The position numbers and the translations under genes are program-made. The notes under the pieces are model-generated. The model had not been told where the DNA came from, ran no database searches, and saw only the letters and a list, made by a program, of their open reading frames with translations. Shown here in pieces: positions 9,082-17,779 of a stretch of DNA of 64,000 nucleotides (position 1 is the stretch's first letter; each line of letters begins with the position of its first letter). The DNA is from Oscillospiraceae bacterium (GTDB lineage: Bacteria > Bacillota_A > Clostridia > Oscillospirales > WRJC01). The DNA is taken from positions 7,635-71,634 of the forward strand of contig WRJC01000015.1 of assembly GCA_009782405.1 (NCBI GenBank), in the 5' to 3' direction.

Positions 9082-10091
9082 TAAAAGCCCTGACATGGCA
9101 AAGCGAAAGGCTGCCATACCCCGAATCGGAGATCAAGGGCGACACATACCCAATGACATGGGCTGCCGACGGGGAGATATACGCTTCATCGGGCGACCCC
9201 TGCTGGGGCGAGTCGCAATCCGGTTTGGACGTGGAAAAATTTTCGGGCGGGCCCGGGGATTACAAAATCACGAAATACAACCACATGAACGACTATTTAG
9301 GCTGGGGCGGCAACGGGCCGAAACCATCCGGAATGATATCCGTTGACGGCATGATCTATCTCGCTTTCCAGAACCTGTTGGGCGGGCAGAAAGCCCCGCA
9401 CAGCGCAAAATCGCAGCCCGGATGCGATGCGCACATACTGTGCTGCAATCCGCGCTGGAACCAATGGTTCCCGGCATTCAAGACTATAGGCGGCCCCATG
9501 TTTCCGGGGTCGCGCTTCGGCGGGCCCGCATTTGTGAATTTCGGCAAAGACAACGAAAACGCCCGCGACAATTACGTTTATGCGATATCGGGCGACCAAT
9601 GGGACAACGGCAGCAACGTGCGGCTCGGCAGGGTGCCCAAAGAGCACATCATGGAAATCAACTACTGGGAATATGTGTGCGCTTTCGATAAAGACGGCGT
9701 TCCCGCATGGCACAATAGCCTCGACGAATCGATTCCCGTTTTGAGCATCCACCGCTTTGTCGGCTTGCCCGAAATGGCGTATCTGGCGGGCATCAAACGC
9801 TATCTTTTCCTGACATGGCGCCTCCATGCCGATTTCAATCCCGACGAGGGCACGGATTTGCTGGTTTTGGAATCTCCGGAGCCCTGGGGCCCCTTTTCGC
9901 TCGTTCACTTCGAGGAGTATTGGGAGGGCAAGGAATTCAACCCTTATTGCCCGAGGCTGCCGTTGAAATGGATGGAAGACAGCGTGACCGGATATATCCA
10001 GTTTTCCGGCAGCTGGGGCCCGTATGCGCAGGAAAGAAACTACTACCGCTCGAACCTGCGCAAATTCCGCTTGGAAATGCACGCGGACTAA
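9048..10091 (+). CDS. Beta-propeller-like protein, possibly DUF4185 / GH43-like
   Basis: The protein has 347 residues without a signal peptide. It carries repeated strand-rich stretches typical of five-bladed propellers (TWAADGEIYASSGD, GMISVDGMIYLAFQ, GPAFVNFGKDN, VYAISGDQWDNGS), resembling the DUF4185 family and related GH43/GH32-type sugar-binding propellers. Catalytic acids cannot be assigned with confidence. The ATG sits inside the GH31 3' end behind GAGGAGG, so the two proteins are probably made together. The role is likely glycan binding or hydrolysis alongside GH31, but this is inferred from neighbours. Confidence 0.6.
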   Translation: MDFNGIPKSKVIKALTWQSERLPYPESEIKGDTYPMTWAADGEIYASSGDPCWGESQSGLDVEKFSGGPGDYKITKYNHMNDYLGWGGNGPKPSGMISVDGMIYLAFQNLLGGQKAPHSAKSQPGCDAHILCCNPRWNQWFPAFKTIGGPMFPGSRFGGPAFVNFGKDNENARDNYVYAISGDQWDNGSNVRLGRVPKEHIMEINYWEYVCAFDKDGVPAWHNSLDESIPVLSIHRFVGLPEMAYLAGIKRYLFLTWRLHADFNPDEGTDLLVLESPEPWGPFSLVHFEEYWEGKEFNPYCPRLPLKWMEDSVTGYIQFSGSWGPYAQERNYYRSNLRKFRLEMHAD

Positions 10092-10107
10092 TTTTTTTTG
10101 AAACCCC

Positions 10108-10136
10108 TTGACAAAACGAGAAATGTGTGATATAAT
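10108..10136 (+). promoter_or_regulatory. Consensus promoter of the paaK leader
   Basis: TTGACA (10108-10113), 17 bases, TATAAT (10131-10136). It lies 250 bases ahead of paaK, leaving room for the leader peptide and attenuator described next. Confidence 0.88.
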
Positions 10137-10171
10137 GTCCTGAGAAAATCGATTTACGGGAGATGCGGGCG

Positions 10172-10270
10172 ATGTCGGCGATTATCAAAAACAACACCTT
10201 TCATATGTTCGGCTTTAGCTTTGGCTTTTTTGCTTTTGACAAAAATGCCTTCTTGCTTTGCGCGAAATAA
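10172..10270 (+). CDS. Phenylalanine-rich leader peptide (32 codons)
   Basis: This short frame starts with ATG 10172, nine bases after GGGAG; an in-frame ATG at 10163 would add three residues but sits directly on that site. It ends with TAA at 10268. The middle reads TFHMFGFSFGFFAFDKNAF: seven Phe codons fall within 13 codons (10199-10237) and an eighth at 10250. Runs of codons for one amino acid between a promoter and a terminator are the mark of transcription attenuation by ribosome stalling, as in the enterobacterial pheA leader. The peptide itself probably has no other function. It is too short for routine gene calling. Confidence 0.8.
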   Translation: MSAIIKNNTFHMFGFSFGFFAFDKNAFLLCAK

Positions 10271-10338
10271 AGGGTGAAATTAATCAAAAAATAATTTGCC
10301 CCCTTTGCGGCAAGAAGGCTGCAAAGGGGGTTTTTATT
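10247..10338 (+). promoter_or_regulatory. Attenuator: alternative antiterminator and terminator hairpins
   Basis: Terminator form: CCCCCTTTGC (10299-10308) pairs with GCAAAGGGGG (10321-10330), extendable by a G-U and a G-C pair, followed by TTTTTATTT. Competing form: GCCTTCTTGC (10247-10256), inside the 3' part of the leader reading frame, is a perfect complement of GCAAGAAGGC (10310-10319), which lies in the terminator loop. A ribosome stalled on the Phe codons would leave 10247-10256 free to pair and hinder the terminator. A ribosome reaching the stop would cover it. This is inference from base pairing. Confidence 0.75.
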
Positions 10339-10387
10339 TCAAGAAGAAAACAAACCACAATATAAACACGAAAGGGTCAAATCAACT

Positions 10388-11692
10388 ATGGAAAATTATT
10401 GGAACAAACCGGCAGAGACTATGCCCCGCGGGCAAATACGCGAAATCCAGCTTAAAAAACTGCGGGCCGCCGTCGAAAACGTTTACTCGAACGTTCCGCA
10501 TTACCGCGAAAAGATGCAAAAGAAGGGGCTAATTCCGGGCGACATAAAAACGCTCGAAGACCTTTCCGCTTTGCCCGTCACCACAAAACAAGAATTGCGC
10601 GACAATTACCCGTTCGGGCTTTTCGCCGTTCCGATGGAGGAAATAGTGCGCATACACGCCTCGTCGGGGACCACGGGAAAACAGACGGTGGTGGGATATA
10701 CGCGCCGGGACATCGACGTTTGGGCCGAATGCATGGCGCGTTGCCTGGTCATGGCGGGAGCGGACAAAAGCTCCCGCGTGCAGGTCGGTTACGGCTACGG
10801 CTTGTTCACCGGGGGTTTGGGGGCGCACTACGGCGCGGAAAAATTGGGCGCGGTCACGATTCCGGCTTCCTCCGGAAACACGCACCGCCAAATCACGATG
10901 CTTAAAGACTTCGGGGTCACCCACCTTTGCTGCACCCCTTCATATTCGCTGTACATCGCCGAAAGCATGCTCGAAATGGGATTCGGCAAAAACGACTTGA
11001 AGCTGAAAGCCGGCATTTTCGGCGCGGAACCCTGGAGCGCCGCCATGAGATCCGAAATAGAAAGCCGGCTCGGGATCCGCGCCCATGACATATATGGCAT
11101 AAGCGAAATCATGGGCCCCGCCGTCTCGCAGGACTGCCGGGCCCAAAACGGGCTCCACATATGGGAAGACTGCTTCATCCCGGAAATAACGGATCCCGAT
11201 ACGGATATGCCCGTCAAAGAGGGCGAAATGGGGGACCTCGTCATCACCACGATCAACAAGGAAGGTTTCCCGCTCATACGCTACAAAACCAAGGATATAT
11301 GCTCGCTTGACTACGGGCAATGCGCATGCGGGCGCACCCACGTCCGAATGTCCAAGCCGGCGGGGCGCACCGACGACATGCTGATAATCCGGGGGGTGAA
11401 CGTATTCCCCTCGCAAATCGAAAGCGTGCTGCTTTGCATGGGGGAAGTTCAGCCCCACTACCAAATCATCGTGGACCGCATAAACAACCTCGACACAATG
11501 ACGGTCGAAGTGGAAATTTCCGAAACGATGTTTTACGACAATGTGAAAGGAATAGAAACCGCCGAGCGCAATTTGAGTAAGCAGATAGACAGCGCTCTCG
11601 GCATCAGCGCGAAAATACGCCTCGTCGAGCCGGGAAGCATCGCGCGCAGCGAAGGCAAGGCAAAGCGCATAATCGACAAAAGAAAATTGTGA
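10388..11692 (+). CDS. paaK: Phenylacetate-CoA ligase
   Basis: The protein has 434 residues, normal for PaaK, and is cytoplasmic. The adenylate-forming P-loop is SSGTTGK (92-98), followed by YGYGLFTGGLGAHYG and YGISEIMGP, with the RTDDMLIIRGVNVFPSQIE hinge to the C-terminal domain. It activates phenylacetate or related aryl acids with ATP and CoA. AAAGGGTC is the ribosome site. The gene follows a Phe-codon attenuator and is coupled to an ACT-domain gene. In anaerobes PaaK works with indolepyruvate:ferredoxin oxidoreductase, in either catabolic or biosynthetic direction. The leader points to biosynthesis of phenylalanine from phenylacetate. The oxidoreductase is not in this window. Confidence 0.92.
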   Translation: MENYWNKPAETMPRGQIREIQLKKLRAAVENVYSNVPHYREKMQKKGLIPGDIKTLEDLSALPVTTKQELRDNYPFGLFAVPMEEIVRIHASSGTTGKQTVVGYTRRDIDVWAECMARCLVMAGADKSSRVQVGYGYGLFTGGLGAHYGAEKLGAVTIPASSGNTHRQITMLKDFGVTHLCCTPSYSLYIAESMLEMGFGKNDLKLKAGIFGAEPWSAAMRSEIESRLGIRAHDIYGISEIMGPAVSQDCRAQNGLHIWEDCFIPEITDPDTDMPVKEGEMGDLVITTINKEGFPLIRYKTKDICSLDYGQCACGRTHVRMSKPAGRTDDMLIIRGVNVFPSQIESVLLCMGEVQPHYQIIVDRINNLDTMTVEVEISETMFYDNVKGIETAERNLSKQIDSALGISAKIRLVEPGSIARSEGKAKRIIDKRKL

Positions 11693-11739
11693 TGAATGTC
11701 ACGCCGGTCAAAATCAAAAAAATAGTGAGGATATGCCAT

Positions 11740-12183
11740 ATGTTTAAACAAATAACGGTTTTCATAGAAAACAAGCCGGGGAGGCTCGCCCAGGTCACGG
11801 AATGCCTGTCCGAAGCAAATATAAATCTCCACGCGCTGTCAATCGCTGACACGAGCGATTTCGGCATTGTCAGGCTCGTAGTGTCCGACGCCGGCAGGGC
11901 GATGGAGATACTCAGGGCAAAAGGATTCATGACGCAGGCTACGGACGTGGTCGCCATAGCGACGGGGCACCGCCCCGGCAGCTTGCACAAAATACTGTGC
12001 GAACTGGAGGCTTTTGAAATATCCATCGAGTACATGTACGCATTCGCGAGCCGCCTCAAGGAATACGACGCGATTGTCATTTTGCGGTTCGACGACCAGG
12101 ATGCGGCGATCAAAAAACTCAAAGGAAGCGGGATACGGATACTGGGAGGCGAGCTTTTGGAGCGCCTGAACGAAGATTCTTAG
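11740..12183 (+). CDS. ACT-domain amino-acid-binding protein
   Basis: The protein has 147 residues and two ACT-like halves: ITVFIENKPGRLAQVTECL near the N-terminus and ATGHRPGSLHKILCELEAF near residue 80. ACT domains bind amino acids and regulate enzymes. Small proteins of this kind commonly accompany paaK in anaerobes. ATG 11740 follows GTGAGG by nine bases and begins directly with the ACT fold. An earlier in-frame start at 11689 overlapping the paaK stop is possible but adds an unstructured extension. It probably senses an aromatic amino acid and adjusts the ligase, which is inference. Confidence 0.82.
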   Translation: MFKQITVFIENKPGRLAQVTECLSEANINLHALSIADTSDFGIVRLVVSDAGRAMEILRAKGFMTQATDVVAIATGHRPGSLHKILCELEAFEISIEYMYAFASRLKEYDAIVILRFDDQDAAIKKLKGSGIRILGGELLERLNEDS

Positions 12184-12215
12184 CCGAATATGATAATTTT
12201 ACGGCAAAAAATAAT

Positions 12216-12247
12216 CCGCGCCTTTTGCAAGGCGTGGGCTATTTTTT
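12216..12247 (+). terminator. Rho-independent terminator of the paaK operon
   Basis: A nine-pair stem CCGCGCCTT / AAGGCGTGG around a TTGC loop is followed by a T-run, 33 bases after the ACT gene. Confidence 0.8.
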
Positions 12248-12562
12248 ACGACATTATGGTCGGGTGATTTAAAATTCTTATAAAATTAACAAAATGTTCG
12301 GTTGTAATATGACGCCATGCTGTCATATTTGAAATGATATAATTTCCGAAGAGCAAAATATTTTTGCGAATGGTCAATTGTAGTTTGATTTTTAATATGC
12401 CATATGATATAATTGTTATTGAAAAATATTTGGAAGCGATCGAAAAATGTATTCGCATGAGAGACTTTTTGAAAGTGCATTTTCAAACGAAACAAATAAA
12501 ATGGATTTTCGTAGTGACAAAACCGCGTTATTTAAGAAGCGACTCTTGCGTTGCGTGATTTC
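12248..12562 (+). other. AT-rich regulatory interval before the DNA methyltransferases
   Basis: This 315-base stretch holds no convincing gene. It marks the start of a lower-GC block. It contains a perfect inverted repeat, AATATGAC (12306-12313) and GTCATATT (12322-12329) around eight bases, with TATAAT at 12338-12343 just after. It also has a promoter candidate, TTGATT (12385-12390), 17 bases, TATAAT (12408-12413). A 64-codon frame from 12364 crosses this promoter and lacks a ribosome site, so it is not called. Confidence 0.6.
12385..12413 (+). promoter_or_regulatory. Promoter candidate for the methyltransferase genes
   Basis: TTGATT, a 17-base spacer and TATAAT, 150 bases before the first methyltransferase start. 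Confidence 0.6.
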
Positions 12563-13753
12563 ATGCCGTTAAAAATTGGCGCTACCGCTTCAAACCCCAT
12601 TCAAATAATCGACTTTTTTAGCGGAGCGGGGGGAACATCGCTTGGATTTGCGGCATTAAATAAAATATTGCCTGTATTTAATTTTTTAGCAGGATGCGAC
12701 ATCAATCTAATATCGGCGAACACATACGGCAAAAATTTCGGAGCGTTGGCCATTTGCGAAAACATTCTAAAAATCGCCAATACAAGCGCAAGCATTCGCA
12801 CATTTCTGGATGAAATAAATTTCGATTATTCCAAATCTGCGATTTTTATCGGTTGTGCACCATGCCAAGGTTTTTCGTCTCATGGAAAAAAGCGCTGGGA
12901 CGAAGAGGAAGATGAACGAAATAATTTGGTTATAGCATTTTCTCGCATTGTAGCCGAAGTTAATCCCGATGTTTTTATAATGGAAAATGTCCCTGAATTT
13001 TTATCGAATCGATATTGGAAATATTTTGACAAAGCGCGCAATTCTTTTTATAAATCTGGATATATTATCAAACAAAATATTTACAACGCCGCTGAATTTG
13101 GCGTTCCGCAAGAACGATTTAGATCTATTGTCATTGGAATGAAAAAAAATTTTTTGCTTCCCGCAGGTTATTTGCAACCTGATGAATACAGAACAGTCCG
13201 CGATGCTATCGAGGGTTTAAAACCGCTAGAAGCGGGACAATGCGATCCTACCGATTTCTTGCATAAAGCGGTCGCACATAAGCGCAGCACTATTGAAGTT
13301 ATAAAAAAAGTCCCTTGCAATGGGGGGAATTTGCCTGAAGGAGCAGGACCTGAATGCCTCACGAAAATCAATGGCTTTTACGATGTATATGGGCGGCTCA
13401 GTTGGGACAAACCTGCAATAACGATCACCCACTATGCCCGCAATCCTGCGAGCGGGCGTTACACCCATCCAGTTCAAGATAGAGGTTTAACCGCCAGAGA
13501 AGCAGCGAGATTGCAAAGTTTTCCCGATGGATTTCAATTTTGCGGAAAATCCGATGATATTTACCGACAAATTGGAGAAGCTGTCCCTCCTCTGTTTTCA
13601 TGCGGAATCGCTGTCGACGTGCTTATAGAATATTTTTCGGCTGAACCAACCAAAGCCCAATTAGAAAATGAAAATGGGGTCGTTGATTTGCCCGTGAACA
13701 ATTCGTATTCCAGCGTTATCGCAGGCATAAAAAACAAAAGGAGGCGATTATAA
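12563..13753 (+). CDS. DNA (cytosine-5) methyltransferase
   Basis: The protein has 396 residues with all main m5C methylase motifs: DFFSGAGGTSLGF (motif I), GCAPCQGFS (motif IV, catalytic Cys about residue 101), MENVPE (VI), a QERFRS stretch (VIII), a target-recognition region, LTAREAARLQSFPDGF (IX) and GEAVPP (X). It transfers a methyl group from S-adenosylmethionine to cytosine in a fixed DNA site. The start is uncertain: ATG 12563 is preferred, a TTG lies at 12551, and neither has a clear ribosome site. The second methylase follows after one base. Lower GC than the surroundings suggests transfer. No intact partner endonuclease is recognisable. Confidence 0.9.
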   Translation: MPLKIGATASNPIQIIDFFSGAGGTSLGFAALNKILPVFNFLAGCDINLISANTYGKNFGALAICENILKIANTSASIRTFLDEINFDYSKSAIFIGCAPCQGFSSHGKKRWDEEEDERNNLVIAFSRIVAEVNPDVFIMENVPEFLSNRYWKYFDKARNSFYKSGYIIKQNIYNAAEFGVPQERFRSIVIGMKKNFLLPAGYLQPDEYRTVRDAIEGLKPLEAGQCDPTDFLHKAVAHKRSTIEVIKKVPCNGGNLPEGAGPECLTKINGFYDVYGRLSWDKPAITITHYARNPASGRYTHPVQDRGLTAREAARLQSFPDGFQFCGKSDDIYRQIGEAVPPLFSCGIAVDVLIEYFSAEPTKAQLENENGVVDLPVNNSYSSVIAGIKNKRRRL

Positions 13754-13754
13754 T

Positions 13755-14444
13755 ATGCGTTTCACTTGCGTTGACAGTTTTTCGGGTGCGGGAGGTTTGT
13801 CACTAGGGTTGGGCAATGCAGGATTTGATGTTTTGCTGAGTTTTGATGTTGATAAAAATTGCATAGAAACCATTAAAAGCAATAAAAAATATTTTAAACA
13901 TCTTGTTATGCGCGAGGATATCATGAATATGATCGATGGGCGATTAATGGATATCATAGGCTTAAAACAAGGTGAATTGTTTTTGCTTGCAGGTGGACCG
14001 CCTTGCCAGGGTTTTTCTATACAACGCATCGGTGAAGATGCCGATAGCCGAAACGAATTAATATTTTTATATGGTAGGCTTGTCAACGAAATCCGCCCCA
14101 TGTTTTTCGTTATGGAAAATGTATCGGGAATTGAAGGAAAACGTGGAAAAGCCATACTCGGGGAATTGATGGGAAAAATGACATCCATCGGATATTGCGT
14201 CCACAAGGAACTTCTCGATGCAAAAGATTACGGAGTGCCTCAACGCAGAAAAAGAATAGTTCTCGTTGGAGAACGCGAAGATATTGGAACCAATTATTCA
14301 TTTCCGAAACCCACTGGCGAAAAAAAAACTGTACGCGAAACAATCGGATTTTTACCTGAACCGCCTGGTGATGGAACTCCGCACGTTGATTATCCATTAC
14401 ACAGACGGGATAAGTTATCTGAAATAAATTTGCGACGAATTTAG
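13755..14444 (+). pseudogene. Second DNA (cytosine-5) methyltransferase, C-terminally truncated
   Basis: The frame has 229 residues with motif I (DSFSGAGGLSLGLG), motif IV (GGPPCQGFS), motif VI (MENVSG) and motif VIII (GVPQRRKRIVLVG). It then stops at LSEINLRRI, before the target-recognition region and motifs IX and X. A complete enzyme would need some 100 more residues, so it is very likely inactive. GGAGG ten bases upstream is a good ribosome site. Immediately downstream another type of methylase gene begins mid-protein, as expected if a deletion fused two genes. Confidence 0.78.
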
Positions 14445-15478
14445 AAAGAATACGGCGAAACGATATCTTGCATAATTCATACACTTTATGTGGCATTGAA
14501 ATATTGCCTGCTCCATATATGCTAGCAAATTATCGCATGGCGGCGCTTGATAAAGAAATAGGCGACAGAAATTCGAAAAATGAATTGTTGCTGGCAAATG
14601 CCCTGAGTGATTATGTGTTCGGCGGGGAACCTGCGAACATAAACACGATCGAAGGGTTTGAGCTCAACCGCATTAGGGAATTATCGTCGCGTCCAATTAC
14701 GCTTGTTATCGGAAATCCGCCATCTTCTGATTCTTCTAAAATGAATATAGGTGCAGATTTTTCAAAAATACAAGCGTTAATGGAAGATTTCAGACCTCCT
14801 GCAAAAAATCGCCATGCAAGGCAAAATATTCAAAAACAGGTGAACAATCCGTATCTCCAATTTTTGCGTTGGGCTTGCGAAATGTTGGAACATTCTGAAA
14901 ATCATTCTGTTTTGGCGTATATCGTCCCATCGACGTTCCTTGAAGCCGAATCGTATAAATATGCCCGAAAATATATAAAACTGAAAAATCCGCTTGGTTA
15001 GAGCAAGACGCAGAAATTTCCCTGCGGATGTTTTCATGCCATAGCCTTGATACGACCAATTATGCGTTGCGACCATCATTGGCTTTCGATGAAAATTTAT
15101 ATTCATCTTATTGGCCCGTTAGCGGCGAATTTGGCTCACATTCCATTTTTAAAAAATATTGTTCAGGCGTAAAACTCGCTCCATCGAGTATTTTTACGCA
15201 TATGAAAACCCCGATGTTAAAACGGCGCAGCAAGGATATCATGCAACGCGGAACAAAAGCTTCTAACGAATGGCTTGGTTCGCAAGAAAAACCGCCGCAA
15301 GAAGCGGAAATACAATTATTTTCGAACGCACTCAACGAATTGCTCAACCAACAAATTGCTCGAATATGTGGAATTGGTAGGAGAAATTGACTCATTTATG
15401 CACGATGTCATCGAAGGTCATTTTCCGTTGATATTGCCGGACGGCGAAACGACACAAGGCACCGCACAAGAGCCATAA
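14438..15478 (+). pseudogene. Remnant of an adenine-specific methylase/restriction gene
   Basis: Three overlapping frames encode consecutive pieces of one protein. Frame one (about 14438-15001) reads LCGIEILPAPYMLANYRM and GNPPSSDSS, like motif I-adjacent and NPPY motif IV segments of single-chain type II or type ISP-like enzymes. Frame two resumes near 14985 with LRMFSCHSLDTTNYALRP. Frame three covers 15275-15478 (LLEYVELVGEIDSFMHDV). The N-terminus is missing, there are at least two frame changes and probably internal deletions, so the gene is dead. It belongs to the same low-GC block as the two cytosine methylases. Confidence 0.7.
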
Positions 15479-15542
15479 ATTAACGCCCGTGTGCGGCGGT
15501 TTTAAATTTTAATTTATCTATAGCAAAAGAGCAATAGCGCGC

Positions 15543-17072
15543 TTATCTGTCGTCCAACGCGCCCACGATTTTGTCGAGCGCTTTTTGCGCGGAACTTTCT
15601 TTTTTCTCGTACATCGAGGTGAAATTCGTCTGGCCTTTTTTTGCCATGGTCATGATCTCGTTCACGAAATTGCCCACGTTGCCCGTATAGCCGATGTCGC
15701 AGACGCGGTTTGCGAGGATTATGTCAAGCATTTCGGACGAGTCGTCGTCGCGCATATATTTGCCCCTCAAAGCCTGCTCGTAATATGCCGGGGTCAAATA
15801 CAAGGCCGATTGGTACGCCAGCTCTTCGAGGATGATCGCCGATTTTTCGGGATCGGCCAAATTCATCGGTATCGCCACGCAAGAAGCGGGGTTCGGCAAT
15901 ATCACGTGGGTGAAGTTTTCCTGATTTGCATCGTATTTGGGAAAAGGTATGACGCCGAAGTCCGTTTCCATCGCCCTGAGGCGTATCACGCACTGCATGA
16001 CCTCGCCGTAAAACAGCGCGCGGTTGGTTTCGAATATTTCCTGGGCGACGAGATGGGTGTTTGGTATGCTCGGCCAGTCGCTGAAATTGAAAGTGTTGTG
16101 CTTGTCCTGGTACATGATTTCTATTATTTTGTCGAGCACATTCGGCGTCTTTTCCGTGTTCAGCGAGAGTTGCGGGATCCCGTTCGCGTCTTTTTCGCTG
16201 AATTTCACGTTTGCCCCGTAGAGCATTCCCGTGGTCGTGTTGTCCGAGGTGGCCATGCCGTACATATCTTCCCTGTCCCATATGCCGTCGCCGTTTAAGT
16301 CCCTCGACACGTTGGCGCACATCTCTATCATCTTGTCCATGGTCCATTTGTTTTCCTTGACGAGGGCGTAGATGTCCTCGAGCCCCTGCTCTCTGTGCAG
16401 AGTCTTGTTGAACATCAAAATCCATGTAGCGTCGTTTGCCATAATTCCGACGTCGCCTATCGCGTAAAACAATTTGCCTTTGAAGTTCGCATCTTCGATG
16501 AAGCGCTTGTTCCACCACGGCTTGGACAAGTCGATCGGGTCGGACTGCGCAAAATCGGCGGTGTAGCCCTGTTGGGCGCTGGACAGCCCTATTTCGATAT
16601 TGGGCATGAACAAATCATAGTCGCCGCTGCCGGCTTGCACCGCAGCCTTGATTTTGGCCTGGATCTGCCCGAGATCGAAGGCCACATGGGTGATTGTTAT
16701 GTTGTATTTGCCCTCGACGATCGTGTTGCGCATGAAGAGCGCATCGTTGATCTCTTCGCCAGTCTGGATTTCATCGGTGGGCACCACGTCGCGGTTGCTC
16801 CAGCTCCAGCCGACTGTAGCGTCGTAGCGGTCGAGTATCACGAAATCGACGCCGCCGTAGTCCATTTCCGGCAGGTTGGGGGGGTCGAGTTTTGCTTTTT
16901 GGGCATCGCCCGAGTCTGCGGGTTCATCGTCTTCGGCCGCAACATTCGAATCTTCCGAGGTGTTTTTCGCGTTGTCCGTTTTTGTTTCGCCCGATGAACC
17001 GCACGATACGCATATCGCGGCCGACAGCAGCGCCAGCAAAAGCAAAAAACACAAATTCTTTTTTGGTTTCAT
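15543..17072 (-). CDS. Extracellular solute-binding lipoprotein
   Basis: The protein has 509 residues with a hydrophobic signal ending in CVSC (Cys24), then a low-complexity acidic linker (about residues 27-62) before the binding domain. It shares the GEEINDALFMRNTIVEGKY block, the calcium-loop-like DLNGDGIWDREDMYG and the C-terminal DDSSEMLDIILANR with its paralogues. It should be an ABC-type sugar receptor anchored outside the membrane. It has its own promoter and no permease neighbours. It lies at the 3' edge of the methylase remnant block, transcribed towards it. Confidence 0.87.
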   Translation of the reverse strand: MKPKKNLCFLLLLALLSAAICVSCGSSGETKTDNAKNTSEDSNVAAEDDEPADSGDAQKAKLDPPNLPEMDYGGVDFVILDRYDATVGWSWSNRDVVPTDEIQTGEEINDALFMRNTIVEGKYNITITHVAFDLGQIQAKIKAAVQAGSGDYDLFMPNIEIGLSSAQQGYTADFAQSDPIDLSKPWWNKRFIEDANFKGKLFYAIGDVGIMANDATWILMFNKTLHREQGLEDIYALVKENKWTMDKMIEMCANVSRDLNGDGIWDREDMYGMATSDNTTTGMLYGANVKFSEKDANGIPQLSLNTEKTPNVLDKIIEIMYQDKHNTFNFSDWPSIPNTHLVAQEIFETNRALFYGEVMQCVIRLRAMETDFGVIPFPKYDANQENFTHVILPNPASCVAIPMNLADPEKSAIILEELAYQSALYLTPAYYEQALRGKYMRDDDSSEMLDIILANRVCDIGYTGNVGNFVNEIMTMAKKGQTNFTSMYEKKESSAQKALDKIVGALDDR

Positions 17073-17118
17073 ATAAAAAATTTCTCCCGTTTTGTTAAAA
17101 TAATTTTGCGCACATTAC

Positions 17119-17146
17119 ATTATACCACCGATTTTTGAAATTGCAA
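17119..17146 (-). promoter_or_regulatory. Promoter of the solute-binding gene
   Basis: On the minus strand TTGCAA (17141-17146), 16 bases, TATAAT (17119-17124), about 47 bases before the start. Confidence 0.65.
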
Positions 17147-17173
17147 AACAAATTCGGTAAATTAACAAAAAAT

Positions 17174-17749
17174 TCACTTGTTCCTTTTGCCGAAAATTCC
17201 GAACAGCACGCCGCATATCCCGCCCACGATGTGCGTCAGCTGCGATACATTGTTTGATGACACCCCTATTATTTCCTGCGCGCCCGTCAGGGCTTCGCCG
17301 CCAATGTAAATGATCACCGCGAATATGAAAGTTACGGGGACCGTCCCGCTTTCCGAACTGGCAAATGAGCTCAGCAGTATCAGCATGAACGCTATCCCGC
17401 TCGCCCCGAGCAGCGCCGCGTGGGGTTGCGCCAGCACGGAAACTATCCCGGTGACAAGCGAAGTGGCAAGCATCATCAAAAGCAGCTGTTTGCTTCCGTA
17501 GCGTTCCTCTATCATCGGGCCGATCAGCAGAATCAAAATGAAATTCGACGACAGATGCGCCCAGTTCGCATGGCCCAGCGAATGCCCGAACAGCCGCAGA
17601 TAGCCGAGCGGGTCAGTCCACGAGTTGCCATACACGCTAAAAAGCAATCTGGTCGATGCGTCCTTTGTGAGATAGCCGAGCCCCAGCGCCGCCAAGGACA
17701 ATAGCGCGAACGTCAGTATCACGGGGGCGTTATAGGTTATGCGTTTCAT
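17174..17749 (-). CDS. Rhomboid-family intramembrane serine protease
   Basis: The protein has 191 residues and about six membrane segments. Rhomboid hallmarks are visible: GHANWAHLSSN in the second helix region, GASGIAF with catalytic Ser117, and LTHIVGGICG with catalytic His173. Rhomboids cleave transmembrane helices of other proteins. The start at ATG 17749 is chosen because AGGCGGG lies nine bases upstream; an in-frame ATG at 17776 adds nine residues. It lies 30 bases after the pyruvate-kinase-C-like gene and is probably cotranscribed with it. The substrate is unknown. Confidence 0.88.
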   Translation of the reverse strand: MKRITYNAPVILTFALLSLAALGLGYLTKDASTRLLFSVYGNSWTDPLGYLRLFGHSLGHANWAHLSSNFILILLIGPMIEERYGSKQLLLMMLATSLVTGIVSVLAQPHAALLGASGIAFMLILLSSFASSESGTVPVTFIFAVIIYIGGEALTGAQEIIGVSSNNVSQLTHIVGGICGVLFGIFGKRNK

Positions 17750-17779
17750 AAGCAATTTCCCGCCTGCAATCCACAAATG

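Noticed and set aside
12364..12558. 64-codon frame before the first DNA methylase, considered as a controller protein
   Set aside because: It begins upstream of the only good promoter, has no ribosome site and no helix-turn-helix pattern.
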